Part shown: in pieces, positions 27,091 through 36,962 of the stretch
Layout: every line of letters begins with the position of its first letter
Position numbering within the stretch: the first letter of the stretch is position 1
Source: Bacillus sp. FSL K6-3431
Lineage (GTDB): Bacteria; Bacillota; Bacilli; Bacillales; Bacillaceae_C
NCBI RefSeq assembly: GCF_038002605.1
Contig: NZ_JBBOCT010000001.1
Location: 3,038,001-3,102,000 of the forward strand
DNA length: 64,000 bases
Direction of reading: 5' to 3'
Notes under the pieces: generated by a model
Told to the model about the DNA's origin: nothing
What the model saw: only the letters and a program-made list of their open reading frames with translations
Database searches by the model: none
Program-made: the position numbers and the translations under genes

Positions 27091-28671
27091 TTATGTTCGA
27101 ACCAATGTGTTGACCGTGAATTTTCGTAAATTCACGGCCATTAACGCTAGGCCCATTTCATTTTCGACCTTCGATTTTCCGCGAACTGAAAATCGAGTGA
27201 AACACAAATTAGCCTTCAAGAATCCAAAAACTGGTTCTACATCGATTTTGCGTCGACGGTAAATAGAATTCGTTTTTTCTTCTGAAAGCTTCGCTCTCAC
27301 ATATTCTTTTTGTTGTTCCCATTTCTTGTTCACCATTATCTTTCGATGATTTCCTTCTTTTGCTTTCGTACATAATGAACGGAATGGGCAATCTGAACAG
27401 TCTTCACACTCATAGATTTTAAATTCTCGCTCGAAACCTGACTTATCTGTACGAACAGAATGATATTTAAAGACAACGCGCTGTTGATTAGGGCAAGTAT
27501 AGGTATCTTTCTCTTCATCGTAAAGCCAGTTAACTGAATTGAATTCGTTTTGTTTATATTTTTTATTTTGTTCTTTCAAATACATGTTATACGTAATTAA
27601 CGCTTCTCGTTTACGATTTGAAAGAATATCATCATAATTTTGTTCACTACCATATCCTGCGTCCGCGACAATGTACTTCGGTAATGGAAGATAATGTTGC
27701 TCGATTTCATCTAGGAATGGAATTAATGTACGTGTGTCTGTTGGATTCGAAAATAAACTATAGGCAAGTGTATATTGACCTTCGGTCGAAATTTGTACAT
27801 TATAACCAGGTTTCAATTGACCATTTTTCATATAATCATCTTTCATACGCATGAACGTCGCATCATGATCTGTTTTCGAATAACTATTACGCGTGCCAAA
27901 GATTTCAAAATGTCGTTCATATTTCTGTTTACGAACGATGTAATCCAGTAACTGTTTGCGGACCTGTTTTGGGAACTTCCGTTCACTCCTTAACGTTTTT
28001 CTTTCTGTATTGTCTGAAGATGCTTCAATCTTTTTGTCATAGTCGTTAATGACATCGTCTGCTTTTTGAACTATGCGGGCGAGTTCCTCAAGGGTTAATT
28101 CTTCTTCGCTTTCACGCTCAATTTCGGGTAAAATCTCTTTCTCAAGTAGCTCATTGTAGAGTTGATTTGATTTTTCAATTAATCCCTGATGATATTTCTC
28201 AATTGATTTTTTCCAGACAAATGTAAATTTATTCGCATTCGCTTCAATTTTTGTACCATCAATAAAAATTGCTTCTTGGTCAATAAGCTTTTCTTGGACT
28301 AACTGACAGCGAAATTGTACAAAGCATTGACGAATTAATTCTTTAACTTCAGGTTGCACACGAAAGCGATTAATTGTACGATAGCTCGGTTCGTATCCTT
28401 GTGCGAGCCACATCATGCGAATACTGTCTTTTAAAAGTGCTTCAATTTTACGACCCGAAAATACAGATTGAGTGTAGCCACATAAGATGATTTTAAGCAT
28501 CATGCGGGGGTGATAGGCAGGACATCCCTCATTTCGAAGAAATGGTTCAAAGGCTTCCTGCGGGATGCTTTCAACTAAACAGTGAATGTGGAAGGCAATA
28601 TCGTTATTTTGCAAATTTACTTCTAAATCTAAAGGTAAAACTAATTGATTCATGTTATAATTTTTAAACAT
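27091..28671 (-). CDS. IS1182-family transposase
   Basis: A full-length 526-residue DDE transposase. The N-terminal region has GCPAYHPRMMLKIILCGYTQ, which binds the ends. The catalytic residues are probably Asp in FIDGTKIEANANK, Asp in IVADAGYGSEQNYD, and Glu in DVEPVFGFLKANLCFTRF. A cysteine cluster ECEDCSDCPFRSLC lies before the last motif, as in the IS1182 group. There are no internal stops, so the element could still move. It ends in KFTVNTLVRT at the edge of the left hairpin. Confidence 0.93.
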   Translation of the reverse strand: MFKNYNMNQLVLPLDLEVNLQNNDIAFHIHCLVESIPQEAFEPFLRNEGCPAYHPRMMLKIILCGYTQSVFSGRKIEALLKDSIRMMWLAQGYEPSYRTINRFRVQPEVKELIRQCFVQFRCQLVQEKLIDQEAIFIDGTKIEANANKFTFVWKKSIEKYHQGLIEKSNQLYNELLEKEILPEIERESEEELTLEELARIVQKADDVINDYDKKIEASSDNTERKTLRSERKFPKQVRKQLLDYIVRKQKYERHFEIFGTRNSYSKTDHDATFMRMKDDYMKNGQLKPGYNVQISTEGQYTLAYSLFSNPTDTRTLIPFLDEIEQHYLPLPKYIVADAGYGSEQNYDDILSNRKREALITYNMYLKEQNKKYKQNEFNSVNWLYDEEKDTYTCPNQQRVVFKYHSVRTDKSGFEREFKIYECEDCSDCPFRSLCTKAKEGNHRKIMVNKKWEQQKEYVRAKLSEEKTNSIYRRRKIDVEPVFGFLKANLCFTRFSVRGKSKVENEMGLALMAVNLRKFTVNTLVRT

Positions 28672-28752
28672 AAGGATCCTACTTTCTGATTGGATTTAGT
28701 GTGGTAACTTAATTTTATCAGAAGTAGGCCTTTTTTTATTAAAAAAATAATT

Positions 28753-28797
28753 AAAGCCGGAGAAATTTTACTCATCGTAAAATTTCTCCGGCTTTTT
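28753..28797. terminator. Terminator-like hairpin inside the right IS end
   Basis: Perfect 19-base arms AAAGCCGGAGAAATTTTAC and GTAAAATTTCTCCGGCTTT around TCATC, with A and T runs outside. It sits upstream of the transposase gene and would stop transcripts entering from the gnd side or leaving on the plus strand. Confidence 0.8.
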
Positions 28798-28892
28798 CGT
28801 TTCAGAGGTAGGTTTTGTCCCAGCCTCTATTCCTACTTTGGTATGAAGGTATAAGTTTTTGCATTTCAGCTGAAAGTTTCAATAAGTTTAAT

Positions 28893-28922
28893 CTATGTCT
28901 AGCTACAGGCGCCTTCCGCTAG
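28893..28922. repeat. Fragment of the dispersed bacillus repeat
   Basis: GTCTAGCTACAGGCGCCTTC followed by CGCTAG resembles the end of the GC-rich intergenic repeat seen at 7543-7830. It lies just past the gnd stop. It is a short remnant, judged by recall. Confidence 0.35.
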
Positions 28923-28925
28923 TCT

Positions 28926-30338
28926 TTATTCCATCCACTCTGTATGGAATGTTCCTTCTTTATCAATGCGGTTATATGTGTGTGCACCGAAGTAATCACG
29001 CTGAGCTTGCAACAGATTCGCTGGTAATGTTTCTGTGCGATAGCTGTCATAATAAGCTGCAGCACTTGCGAAACATGGAACGGCAATTCCTCTTTCCACA
29101 GCAATAGAAACTACTTTTCTTAGTGCTTGCTGATAGCTTTCAACGATTTCTTTAAAATATGGATCAAGCAATAGGTTAGCTAGCGCCGGATCTTTGTCGT
29201 ATGCTTCTTTGATTTTTTGCAAGAATTGCGCACGGATAATACATCCTCCGCGGAAAATCATGGCGATATCGCCATACTGTAAATCCCAGTTATATTCTTC
29301 TGATGCTGCACGCATTTGCGCAAATCCTTGAGCATATGAACAAATTTTGCTCATGTATAATGCTTTGCGAATTGCTTCGATTAACTCGTCTTTATCCCCA
29401 TCATAAGCTGTCACTTCAGGACCTCTTAATAATTTACTTGCTGCAACACGCTCATCTTTCATTGCTGAAATGAAGCGAGCAAAAACGGATTCAGTAACCA
29501 ATGGAAGTGGCACACCTAGATCAAGCGCATTTTGACTTGTCCATTTACCTGTCCCTTTTTGACCAGCTGTGTCTAGAATGACATCAACTAAAGGTTTACC
29601 AGTTTCTTCATCGGTTTTTGTAAAAATATCAGCAGTGATCTCGATTAAATAGCTATCAAGCTCGCCTTTATTCCATTCCGCAAATACTTTATGCAACTCT
29701 TCAGCATTAAGGCCTAGAATATTTTTCATCATAAAATAAGCTTCACAAATCAATTGCATATCGCCATATTCAATACCATTATGCACCATTTTCACATAAT
29801 GACCGGCTCCATCTGGACCAATATATGTAGTACATGCTTCTCCGTCTACTTTTGCAGCGATTGCTTCAAAAATAGGAGCAACAAGTTCGTACGCTTCCTT
29901 TTGTCCACCAGGCATGATTGAAGGACCAGTTAGAGCACCTTCCTCTCCACCTGACACACCAGTTCCAATAAAATGAAGACCTGCTTCACTTAATTCTTTG
30001 TTACGACGAATTGTATCAGGGAAGAATGTATTTCCACCATCAATGAGAATATCGCCCTTTTCTAAATACGGTTTTAGTGATTCAATTGTTGCATCCGTTG
30101 GCGCACCGGCTTGTACCATAAGTAAAATTTTACGTGGCTTTTCTAACGAGTTAACAAATTCCTCAATTGAATACGAAGCAACTACATTTTTACCTTTTGC
30201 TTCATTTTGCATCATATCCTCTGTTCTATGAGAAGAGCGGTTATAAACTGATACAGAATAACCTCTACTTTCAATATTCATAGCCAGGTTTTTACCCATT
30301 ACTGCTAATCCGACAACACCAATTTGCTGTTTCGACAC
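28926..30338 (-). CDS. gnd: 6-Phosphogluconate dehydrogenase, decarboxylating
   Basis: A 470-residue cytoplasmic enzyme that converts 6-phosphogluconate to ribulose 5-phosphate and carbon dioxide, reducing NADP+. The dinucleotide motif [17 protein letters not shown], the substrate motif [12 protein letters not shown], and the catalytic Lys/Asn region [16 protein letters not shown] are present, along with the C-terminal family signature [10 protein letters not shown]. Length and motifs fit the NADP-dependent GndA type. It completes the route from gluconate via gntK. A GAGGAGG-type site precedes the ATG. No promoter is obvious in the 255 bases upstream, which show nothing else. Confidence 0.96.
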   Translation of the reverse strand: MSKQQIGVVGLAVMGKNLAMNIESRGYSVSVYNRSSHRTEDMMQNEAKGKNVVASYSIEEFVNSLEKPRKILLMVQAGAPTDATIESLKPYLEKGDILIDGGNTFFPDTIRRNKELSEAGLHFIGTGVSGGEEGALTGPSIMPGGQKEAYELVAPIFEAIAAKVDGEACTTYIGPDGAGHYVKMVHNGIEYGDMQLICEAYFMMKNILGLNAEELHKVFAEWNKGELDSYLIEITADIFTKTDEETGKPLVDVILDTAGQKGTGKWTSQNALDLGVPLPLVTESVFARFISAMKDERVAASKLLRGPEVTAYDGDKDELIEAIRKALYMSKICSYAQGFAQMRAASEEYNWDLQYGDIAMIFRGGCIIRAQFLQKIKEAYDKDPALANLLLDPYFKEIVESYQQALRKVVSIAVERGIAVPCFASAAAYYDSYRTETLPANLLQAQRDYFGAHTYNRIDKEGTFHTEWME

Positions 30339-30593
30339 TATTAGTTCCTCCTCATGGCTTTAATAAGCTTTTATTATAAATAGTTTTAACTACGGGCAAT
30401 GTTTCATCCCGTCTAATTTATCATATAATTATTTTATCATACATTCTCTTTACTACGTTAACAAGTTGAGCGAAATAACTCTATATAGTTTGTATAGAAA
30501 ACAAACTATTAATACTTTTAGTATATCAGCTTTTATTATTTTCGTCGACAAATGATTATAGGCCAAGTTGTATTGTCAACTTAGCCCAGCTTT

Positions 30594-31817
30594 TTACATT
30601 ATTGTTGTAGGATTATTATTCATTATCGATTGACTTTTACCCTGTTTATTCTCAACTACTACACAAGCAGAAGCGTCACCTATTATGTTTACAGATGTTC
30701 TAAGCATATCTAGCACTCGATCAATACCAGCGATTAATGCAATCCCTTCAAGCGGAAGATTCACTGCGGTTAATACCATTGTCAGCATAATCAAACCCGC
30801 TCCTGGTACCCCCGCCGCACCGATCGAGGCGAGCGTTCCCATTATTGCAACGATCATAATTTGAGCAAAGCTTAATGATTCACCAAAGTATTGAGCGATA
30901 AACATAACCGCAATCCCCATGTAGATAGCTGTACCATCCATATTTATCGTAGCACCAAGGGGTAAAACAAAGCTACTTGTTTCTTTTGAAACCTTGAGAT
31001 TTTCTTGCACATTTTTCATTGTAACTGGTAATGTTCCCGAACTACTACATGTTGCAAATGCCACAGCGGCCGCTGGAAATATTCCTTTTAAAAATATAGT
31101 AGGGCTCATTTTTCCAAGTGTTTTAACAGCTAAAGTATATACCACAGCCACGTGAATAATGACCGCTACAAGCATCGCTATAATAACTTTAATTAACGGG
31201 AGTAAAACAGATATTCCATATATGCCAACAATAGGAGCCAATAGGCCAAAAATGCCTAGCGGAACAAGTTTCATAATCATCCCTGTTATTTTATACATCA
31301 CTTCCGCAAGACCTTCAAAAAAGTACTGCACTGGCTTACCTTTTTCACCAACAAGTGTAATTCCAATTCCAATAAAGATCGCAAAGAAGATTATCTGCAA
31401 GATCGCTCCAGTCGTTAAAGCTTCAATCGGATTGGTTGGAATTATATTTAATAATGTATCAATGACACCAACAGACTCGACAACTTCTGCAGATCCCGCT
31501 TCTAATACAATATCTGTCCCCGTACCCGGTGAAAAAACAAATCCAGCTAGTAACCCAATGATGATCGCTGCTAAACTCGTAGCAAGAAAATACAATACTG
31601 TTTTCCCACCAATACTACCTAGTTTTTTTATACTTCCAGCACCTGTCACACCTACGATGATGGTAGATAAAATTAATGGAACAATGATGAATTTAATTAG
31701 ACGTAAAAATAAATCTCCCAGTGGCTGAACAACAGTCGCTTTTTCACCAAAAATTGCTCCAGTAATAACCGCAAGAATAAAGGCAATGAGAATTTGAAGC
31801 ATAAAGTTCTTCTTCAT
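30594..31817 (-). CDS. Dicarboxylate/amino acid:cation symporter (DAACS)
   Basis: A 407-residue membrane transporter of the GltP/DctA/SstT superfamily, importing glutamate, aspartate, C4-dicarboxylates or Ser/Thr with protons or sodium. Hallmarks are the serine-rich hairpin ATCSSSGTLPVT, the helix-7 motif GATINMDGTAIY and the hairpin-2 region GAAGVPGAGLIML. There are about eight helices. The next upstream gene on the same strand is threonine-synthase-like, 74 bases away, so the two may form an operon handling an amino acid. The specificity cannot be read directly. Confidence 0.88.
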   Translation of the reverse strand: MKKNFMLQILIAFILAVITGAIFGEKATVVQPLGDLFLRLIKFIIVPLILSTIIVGVTGAGSIKKLGSIGGKTVLYFLATSLAAIIIGLLAGFVFSPGTGTDIVLEAGSAEVVESVGVIDTLLNIIPTNPIEALTTGAILQIIFFAIFIGIGITLVGEKGKPVQYFFEGLAEVMYKITGMIMKLVPLGIFGLLAPIVGIYGISVLLPLIKVIIAMLVAVIIHVAVVYTLAVKTLGKMSPTIFLKGIFPAAAVAFATCSSSGTLPVTMKNVQENLKVSKETSSFVLPLGATINMDGTAIYMGIAVMFIAQYFGESLSFAQIMIVAIMGTLASIGAAGVPGAGLIMLTMVLTAVNLPLEGIALIAGIDRVLDMLRTSVNIIGDASACVVVENKQGKSQSIMNNNPTTIM

Positions 31818-31891
31818 AAAAAATCCTCCCTTTCCTGTATGTTAGTACCTCACCCTCTCTATTAACGCCTCACATATGTTGTTGTTTCACG

Positions 31892-33124
31892 TTAACAATG
31901 ATCATGCGAAGTTGATTTAATAGATTCGCCAATATTTAACGTGGGTACATCAAATTCTACAGTGTCTGGATATATTAGTCCTGATCCTGTGTTTAATACT
32001 ACAACCTTATCATTCTCTTTTATCCAGCCTGATTTACGAAGCCTACGCGCTGCTAAAAACGCTGCCGCACCTTCCGGACAAATAAATGTACCTTCTTTTT
32101 GAGCAATATTCCTTTGTTCACTGATAATTTCTTGATCATTTACTGAGATTGCACAGCCATTTGTTTCATAAAGCGCTTCAAGAACGAGAAAATCACCTGA
32201 AGCTTTTGGTACATTAATACCGAATGCAATTGTTTCAGAGTCAGGCCAAAACTCTGATTCAGATTTACCTTCTTCCCAAGCTTTTACGATGGGTGCACAA
32301 CCATCAGCTTGCACCGCAACAAGCCGCGGCATTTGCTCCTTAGCTAACCAACCAAGCTCATGAAGTTCTTTCAGTGCTTTGTAAATACCTATTAACCCTA
32401 CTCCGCCACCAGTTGGATATAGAATTACTTCAGGTAATTCCCAGTTAAATTGTTCAGCAAGCTCCAGTCCCATTGTCTTTTTACCTTCAATTCGATAAGG
32501 CTCTCTCAATGTAGAAGCATCAAATAAACCAAATTTATTTACAGCTTCTGCCACAATTTCACCTGCATCACTAATTAAACCATTAACTAAATACACATTC
32601 GCTCCTGATACTGCACATTCATTGCGCGTAATGATCGGAGCATTAACTGGCATAACAATTGTTGTAGTAATCCCCGCTCTCGTCGCATACAGTGACCACG
32701 CTGCACCTGCATTACCATTTGTTGGCATAGCCAGTTCTTTTACACCAAGTTCCTTCGCCTTAGAAATCCCGACTGCCGCACCTCGCGCTTTAAAAGTTCC
32801 AGTTGGCATTATCCCTTCATCTTTCATATACAAATGTTCCAGTCCCATATCAACAGCCATTTTATTCATCGGGATGATGGGCGTCATTCCTTCTCCCATA
32901 GAAACGATATTTTCCTTCCTTTGAATAGGTAAAAGTTCATGATAGCGCCAAAGGTCATTCTGTCTTCCCTTTATTTTTTGAGAATCTAGCTCCATCGCTA
33001 ATGTCGTTAAATCATATTTTACAAGTAATGGAGCACCACAAGTACAAACTTGTTGTATTACAATTATTTCGTACGTCAATGAACATTTCGGACAATATAA
33101 ATGAGTAGCATAACTGTATTTCAT
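31892..33124 (-). CDS. Threonine synthase-like PLP enzyme
   Basis: A 410-residue fold-type II PLP enzyme. The N-terminus has a zinc-ribbon-like CPKC...CTCG motif (residues 11-30), as in one class of threonine synthases. The PLP lysine is in PTGTFKARGAA, with the phosphate loop ILYPTGGGVGLIG and TNGNAGAAWSLYATRAG. The family makes threonine from O-phosphohomoserine. There is no hom or thrB nearby; instead it is grouped with a DAACS symporter, so a catabolic or alternative beta/gamma-elimination role is possible. A GGAGGACAATTAAAT leader precedes the ATG. Confidence 0.82.
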   Translation of the reverse strand: MKYSYATHLYCPKCSLTYEIIVIQQVCTCGAPLLVKYDLTTLAMELDSQKIKGRQNDLWRYHELLPIQRKENIVSMGEGMTPIIPMNKMAVDMGLEHLYMKDEGIMPTGTFKARGAAVGISKAKELGVKELAMPTNGNAGAAWSLYATRAGITTTIVMPVNAPIITRNECAVSGANVYLVNGLISDAGEIVAEAVNKFGLFDASTLREPYRIEGKKTMGLELAEQFNWELPEVILYPTGGGVGLIGIYKALKELHELGWLAKEQMPRLVAVQADGCAPIVKAWEEGKSESEFWPDSETIAFGINVPKASGDFLVLEALYETNGCAISVNDQEIISEQRNIAQKEGTFICPEGAAAFLAARRLRKSGWIKENDKVVVLNTGSGLIYPDTVEFDVPTLNIGESIKSTSHDHC

Positions 33125-33393
33125 ATTTAATTGTCCTCCTTTGTCATACTATATGACAAGCGCCTATCACCTTATCACAATTTCCAGTTATTCAGACAAT
33201 TAATATTTAAGAAGACACGAATAAGCTCACCGCATATTGTGAAGCGCAACTAGAAAGACTAGCCCGATTGGGTAACCAGTCTAGCGGTACGTAAAATCGC
33301 TTGGATGATAGAATGCTACCAAATTGAACTGTCGGGACGGGATAAGTTTTTTAAAGTATATCTGTAAAATTTATACTTTCTACACCTTTCAAC
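33125..33393. other. Intergenic region without a recognised gene
   Basis: Between the threonine-synthase-like gene and katA's terminator there is no supported gene. The only structure seen is a nested inverted repeat near 33256-33282 (AGACT-AG-CCC / GGG-TAACC-AGTCT). On the minus strand it would be upstream of the threonine-synthase-like gene. I see no T-box or known riboswitch signature in it. Confidence 0.5.
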
Positions 33394-33437
33394 AAAAAAA
33401 TGCACTGCATCAAGTATTTTCATACTCAATCCAGTGC
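33394..33437 (-). terminator. Terminator of katA
   Basis: GCACTG (33402-33407) and CAGTGC (33432-33437) with inner GAGTA/TACT pairing form a stem. On the minus strand it is followed by ATTTTTTT. It lies 18 bases past the katA stop. Confidence 0.75.
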
Positions 33438-33455
33438 CCCCTTATTTCTAGTTAT

Positions 33456-34922
33456 TTATGATACTACTTCTTCTGAAGGAACTTCTAAACCAAGCCCTTG
33501 AGCAATTCGCGTTCCATATTCTGGATCTGCTTTATAGAAGTGACTGATTTGACGAAGTTTAATTTCCTCTATTTCAACAGACTTCATTGCGTTCACAATA
33601 TTATCGACTAAACGTGTACGCTCTTCCTTAGATAGTAATCGATACAAATCCCCAGCTTGTGTATAATGATCGTCTTGATCATATGCTACACTTCCCGTAA
33701 CCCCAGAAACAACTAGTTCATGTTGCTTGTTCTCAGGGGTTTCTGTAGGTCCTCCAAAGCTGTTTGGTTCATAATAGACAGATGATCCACCATTATTATC
33801 AAACCGCATTGCTCCATCACGTTGATAGTTATTTACTTCATTTTTCGCGCGATTAATCGGAAGCATTTGATGATTCGCACCAACACGGTAGCGATGTGCA
33901 TCATGGTAAGCAAACAAACGACCTTGAAGCATCTTGTCTGGTGATACATCAATCCCCGGCACTAGTGTTCCTGGCGAAAATGTTGCTTGTTCTACTTCTG
34001 CAAAATAGTTTTCAGGATTACGATTCAATACCATACGTCCCACTTCAATTAATGGATAATCCTTTTGCGACCATACTTTCGTTACGTCAAATGGATCAAA
34101 ACGATACGTATCAGCATCTTCAAGTGGCATAATCTGCACACATAGTTTCCATGCTGGAAAATCACCATTTGCAATCGCATTGAATAGATCCTCTGTATGA
34201 TAATCAGGATTCTCTCCCGCTATTTTAGCAGCTAGATCTACATCAAGGTTTTTAACACCTTGTTCTGTTTTAAAGTGATATTTCACCCATACCCCTTCAC
34301 CTTCCGCATTCACCCATTTGAATGTATGACTTCCAAAACCATGCATATGTCGTAATGTAGCTGGAATACCACGATCAGACATCAAAGTTGTTACTTGATG
34401 TAATGATTCAGGTGACAGTGACCAGAAATCCCATACTGCTGTTGGATTTTTTAAATGTGTTTGGGGATCTCTTTTTTGTGTATGAATAAAGTCAGGAAAT
34501 TTAATCGCATCGCGAATAAAGAATACAGGTGTATTATTTCCGACCAGATCATAATTTCCTTCCTCCGTATAAAATTTCACAGAAAACCCGCGCGGGTCAC
34601 GAACAGTATCTGATGAACCTAGTTCACCTGCTACTGTTGAAAAACGAATAAACATCGGTGTACGCTTACCCACTTCAGATAAGAAATTTGCTTTCGTATA
34701 TTTTGATAAATCGTTTGTTACTTCAAAATATCCGTGCGCACCTGCACCTTTTGCATGAACGACACGCTCAGGAATACGTTCACGGTTAAAATGCGCAAGT
34801 TTCTCAAGCAAATGAACATCTTGAATGAGTGTTGGTCCACGAGAACCGGCTGTAACAGAGTTTTGATTGTCGCCAACTGGTGCTCCCCAGCTAGTAGTAA
34901 GATTTTTATTGTAATTACTCAA
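33456..34922 (-). CDS. katA: Catalase, heme-containing
   Basis: A 488-residue small-subunit monofunctional catalase that splits hydrogen peroxide. The catalytic His is in [18 protein letters not shown], the Asn in [16 protein letters not shown], and the heme-ligand Tyr in [15 protein letters not shown]. The start codon is TTG at 34922, preceded by AGAGGTGG with a 7-base gap; no ATG fits. Two PerR-type palindromes lie upstream, one overlapping the likely -10, so peroxide induction through PerR is expected. It is a single gene with its own terminator. Confidence 0.96.
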   Translation of the reverse strand: MSNYNKNLTTSWGAPVGDNQNSVTAGSRGPTLIQDVHLLEKLAHFNRERIPERVVHAKGAGAHGYFEVTNDLSKYTKANFLSEVGKRTPMFIRFSTVAGELGSSDTVRDPRGFSVKFYTEEGNYDLVGNNTPVFFIRDAIKFPDFIHTQKRDPQTHLKNPTAVWDFWSLSPESLHQVTTLMSDRGIPATLRHMHGFGSHTFKWVNAEGEGVWVKYHFKTEQGVKNLDVDLAAKIAGENPDYHTEDLFNAIANGDFPAWKLCVQIMPLEDADTYRFDPFDVTKVWSQKDYPLIEVGRMVLNRNPENYFAEVEQATFSPGTLVPGIDVSPDKMLQGRLFAYHDAHRYRVGANHQMLPINRAKNEVNNYQRDGAMRFDNNGGSSVYYEPNSFGGPTETPENKQHELVVSGVTGSVAYDQDDHYTQAGDLYRLLSKEERTRLVDNIVNAMKSVEIEEIKLRQISHFYKADPEYGTRIAQGLGLEVPSEEVVS

Positions 34923-34941
34923 ATGAATTCCACCTCTTATG

Positions 34942-34956
34942 TAATAATTATTATAA
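34942..34956 (-). promoter_or_regulatory. PerR box overlapping the katA promoter
   Basis: TAATAATTATTATAA matches the Per box TTATAATNATTATAA at 13 of 14 fixed positions. A minus-strand TATAAT (34955-34950) lies inside it, so bound PerR would block RNA polymerase. Confidence 0.82.
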
Positions 34957-34993
34957 ATTAGATATTACCAAATAAGATAATTAATTTCAAGTG

Positions 34994-35038
34994 AAAAAGA
35001 CTATTTAATTATAATTATTATAATTAAATAGTCTTTTT
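34994..35038. terminator. 45-bp perfect palindrome: terminator with an embedded PerR box
   Basis: Exact 22-base arms (34994-35015 and 35017-35038) surround one T. The outer part AAAAAGACTATTTAA / TTAAATAGTCTTTTT looks like the terminator of the acetyltransferase gene that ends at 35075. The centre, 35009-35023, is TTATAATTATTATAA, a perfect PerR consensus. It lies about 85 bases upstream of the katA start. Confidence 0.8.
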
Positions 35039-35074
35039 CTACTCAAATAGCGCTTTTATTATCATTTGTCTCTA

Positions 35075-36055
35075 CTAATTCTCAACACGATTCATTTCAA
35101 TCTGTATTTCTTTGCTATATGCTTCATATTTTTGCCATGGCTCATAACCAAGTTTTCCATAAAACTCGATATAAACAGTCCAATCAATCACAATAGAATG
35201 AATCCCTCTATTTCTCAAAAAGTGGACACCAGCTTCCACAATGGCCAAGCCATATCCTTTTCCACGAATACTTGAATCAACTCCTAGTGGCCCTAGTCCA
35301 CCTAATGGCGTATTAAATAATGGGGACCAGTAAACGTTCTGGGCGATAAACGGAGAGTGTATATCATTGACCCTACAAAAACCAAGGATTTCACCTTTGC
35401 TTTTTAGAACTACAAACTCCCTACCTGTGCCACCTTTTTTAAAATACTGAATTGCTTCATATTCCCAACGTCCTGGAAAAGTACGATGCATAAAGTCAAT
35501 GAACGCTTCCTTTTCGTCCATCTTCAACATCATAAATTCTATATCCTCCTTGTCAGGCATTGAACTTTCGACCTCATCCTCATAGTGGGAAATTAAATCA
35601 TAGACTTGAATATTATGTTTATAACCACGCTTTTCAAACCATCTGATTGTTTTATCAAATCCACTCGGTAACCCGGGGAAATAGTGCCAGGGATCACTTC
35701 CTAATGTAATTTTAACAGCTCCATCCGCTTTTAATGCAGTCTCTGCCTTTTTAAGTAAAGCTGATCCAATACCTTTTCCCCTATATTCAGAGTCGACTAG
35801 AAGTACTTGAATCCAACCCGTTTCTGTATTCATCTCCACTTCCAAATCTTCCTGCCAGCGTTTACTAATAACGAATCCAATTACTTCATCACTTTCATTT
35901 AACGCAATACCAGAGCCAGATGCATGCACATTATTATCATCCAGGCTATTTTGCTTAAACAATTCCTCTCTCATTGGAAATTGCTTACCAATCTCTTTGT
36001 TCCAAAGATTCACTAAATCTATTATTCTTCCTTGATCAAGCGGTGAAATGTTCAT
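35075..36055 (-). CDS. Double-domain GNAT N-acetyltransferase
   Basis: A 326-residue protein with two acetyltransferase modules. The first carries the acetyl-CoA loop VDSEYRGKGIGSALLKKAE (about residues 89-107); the second has VDSSIRGKGYGLAIVEAG (about 260-277). Tandem GNAT proteins include mycothiol-synthase-like enzymes, but in this kind of organism that reaction is not expected. The acceptor is unknown. The gene is upstream of katA on the same strand, separated by the PerR/terminator palindrome. A cre-like site (36116-36129) lies upstream. ATG follows GGGGAGAG. Confidence 0.85.
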   Translation of the reverse strand: MNISPLDQGRIIDLVNLWNKEIGKQFPMREELFKQNSLDDNNVHASGSGIALNESDEVIGFVISKRWQEDLEVEMNTETGWIQVLLVDSEYRGKGIGSALLKKAETALKADGAVKITLGSDPWHYFPGLPSGFDKTIRWFEKRGYKHNIQVYDLISHYEDEVESSMPDKEDIEFMMLKMDEKEAFIDFMHRTFPGRWEYEAIQYFKKGGTGREFVVLKSKGEILGFCRVNDIHSPFIAQNVYWSPLFNTPLGGLGPLGVDSSIRGKGYGLAIVEAGVHFLRNRGIHSIVIDWTVYIEFYGKLGYEPWQKYEAYSKEIQIEMNRVEN

Positions 36056-36115
36056 AATACTCTCCCCTAACTCTTCTTTTAACTTTCAACATGTATTGAA
36101 GAAAAAGAAACCTTT

Positions 36116-36129
36116 AAAAGCGCTTACAT
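36116..36129 (-). promoter_or_regulatory. cre-like catabolite control site
   Basis: Minus-strand TGTAAGCGCTTTTA fits the CcpA cre pattern TGNAANCGNTNNCA apart from its last two fixed positions. It lies about 60 bases upstream of the acetyltransferase start and downstream of the TauE-type gene's stop. Confidence 0.5.
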
Positions 36130-36164
36130 GTATATTATACATATATTGCTTACATTAGGGGAAT

Positions 36165-36944
36165 TTATGGTAGGATATCTAGCCAAATTTTCACTGCTGT
36201 AGCTAAAATTAGACCTGCTAACATCATTTTTAGCAATTTTGTATTCATCTTTTTTCCAATTTTAGCTCCGATGGGCGCTGCTATGATACTAGCAATAACC
36301 ATTACGAGTGCTGGATAGTAATCCACTTGACCCGTGAGTAATTTCCCTGCGGTAGAACCTATCGACGAAATGAATGTAATTGCGAGTGATGATGCAATAG
36401 TCATTCTTGTTGGGATTTTCAAAACGACTAGCATAATCGGTACCAGCAAAAACGCACCCGCAGCACCAACAATGCCTGCTCCAACTCCTACAATCAAAGC
36501 CATTACTGCAGCAGTCCATTTATTAAAAACAACTTGATCGAGCGGAATATCGTCAATTCCTTTATTAGGAATGAACATCATAATGGCCGCTAGCAATGCC
36601 AAAATACCATATATAAGATTGATACCATTCTCAGACATTACATTTGATCCGAATCCCCCGATCAAGCTCCCAATTAAGATAGCTGTCCCCATATAAATGA
36701 TTAATGCTTTATTTAAATAAGCACCCTTTCTATATGCCCAAACTCCACCAATCGTAGCAAACAATACTTGGATAGCACTGATTCCAGCCACTTCATGGGC
36801 ACTGAATGCTGCTAATCCGAATAAAGGAGGAATAAATAACAACAGTGGATATTTAATAATCGATCCCCCTATACCAAGCATCCCCGAAATTAAAGATCCG
36901 ACAAAGCCAATTAAAAAAATAACAATAATAAAGGTCATGTCCAT
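36165..36944 (-). CDS. TauE/SafE-type sulfite exporter family protein
   Basis: A protein of about 259 residues with eight hydrophobic helices of the TSUP family (TauE/SafE, DUF81). The repeated motif appears as [16 protein letters not shown] in the first half and [14 protein letters not shown] in the second. In staphylococcal cst and B. subtilis yrk clusters such a gene exports sulfite or another sulfur oxyanion. The TTG at 36962 is rejected for the ATG at 36944, which follows AAAGGA. Just upstream lies AGGTATACCT, a weak CstR-like palindrome. It is the last gene of the sulfur cluster, after a 250-base gap. Confidence 0.86.
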   Translation of the reverse strand: MDMTFIIVIFLIGFVGSLISGMLGIGGSIIKYPLLLFIPPLFGLAAFSAHEVAGISAIQVLFATIGGVWAYRKGAYLNKALIIYMGTAILIGSLIGGFGSNVMSENGINLIYGILALLAAIMMFIPNKGIDDIPLDQVVFNKWTAAVMALIVGVGAGIVGAAGAFLLVPIMLVVLKIPTRMTIASSLAITFISSIGSTAGKLLTGQVDYYPALVMVIASIIAAPIGAKIGKKMNTKLLKMMLAGLILATAVKIWLDILP

Positions 36945-36962
36945 ACAGCAAATTCCTTTCAA

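Larger units (their letters stand above)
27001..28830 (-). mobile_element. IS1182-type insertion sequence
   Basis: An 1830-bp element bounded by inverted repeats ATAGAGGCTGGGACATAAC (27001-27019) and the complement of GTTTTGTCCCAGCCTCTAT (28812-28830), 18 of 19 matching. It carries one intact transposase gene on the minus strand. Inside each end lies a very stable hairpin able to stop transcription. No clear target duplication is visible next to the ends. It landed between the convergent ROK and gnd genes without breaking either. Confidence 0.92.

Noticed and set aside
31159..31728. 189-codon frame opposite the symporter gene
   Set aside because: It is antisense to a clearly conserved transporter and has low-complexity composition typical of a shadow frame.
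33125..33393. T-box or riboswitch upstream of the threonine-synthase-like gene
   Set aside because: A nested inverted repeat is present, but no T-box sequence or antiterminator/terminator pair could be found.
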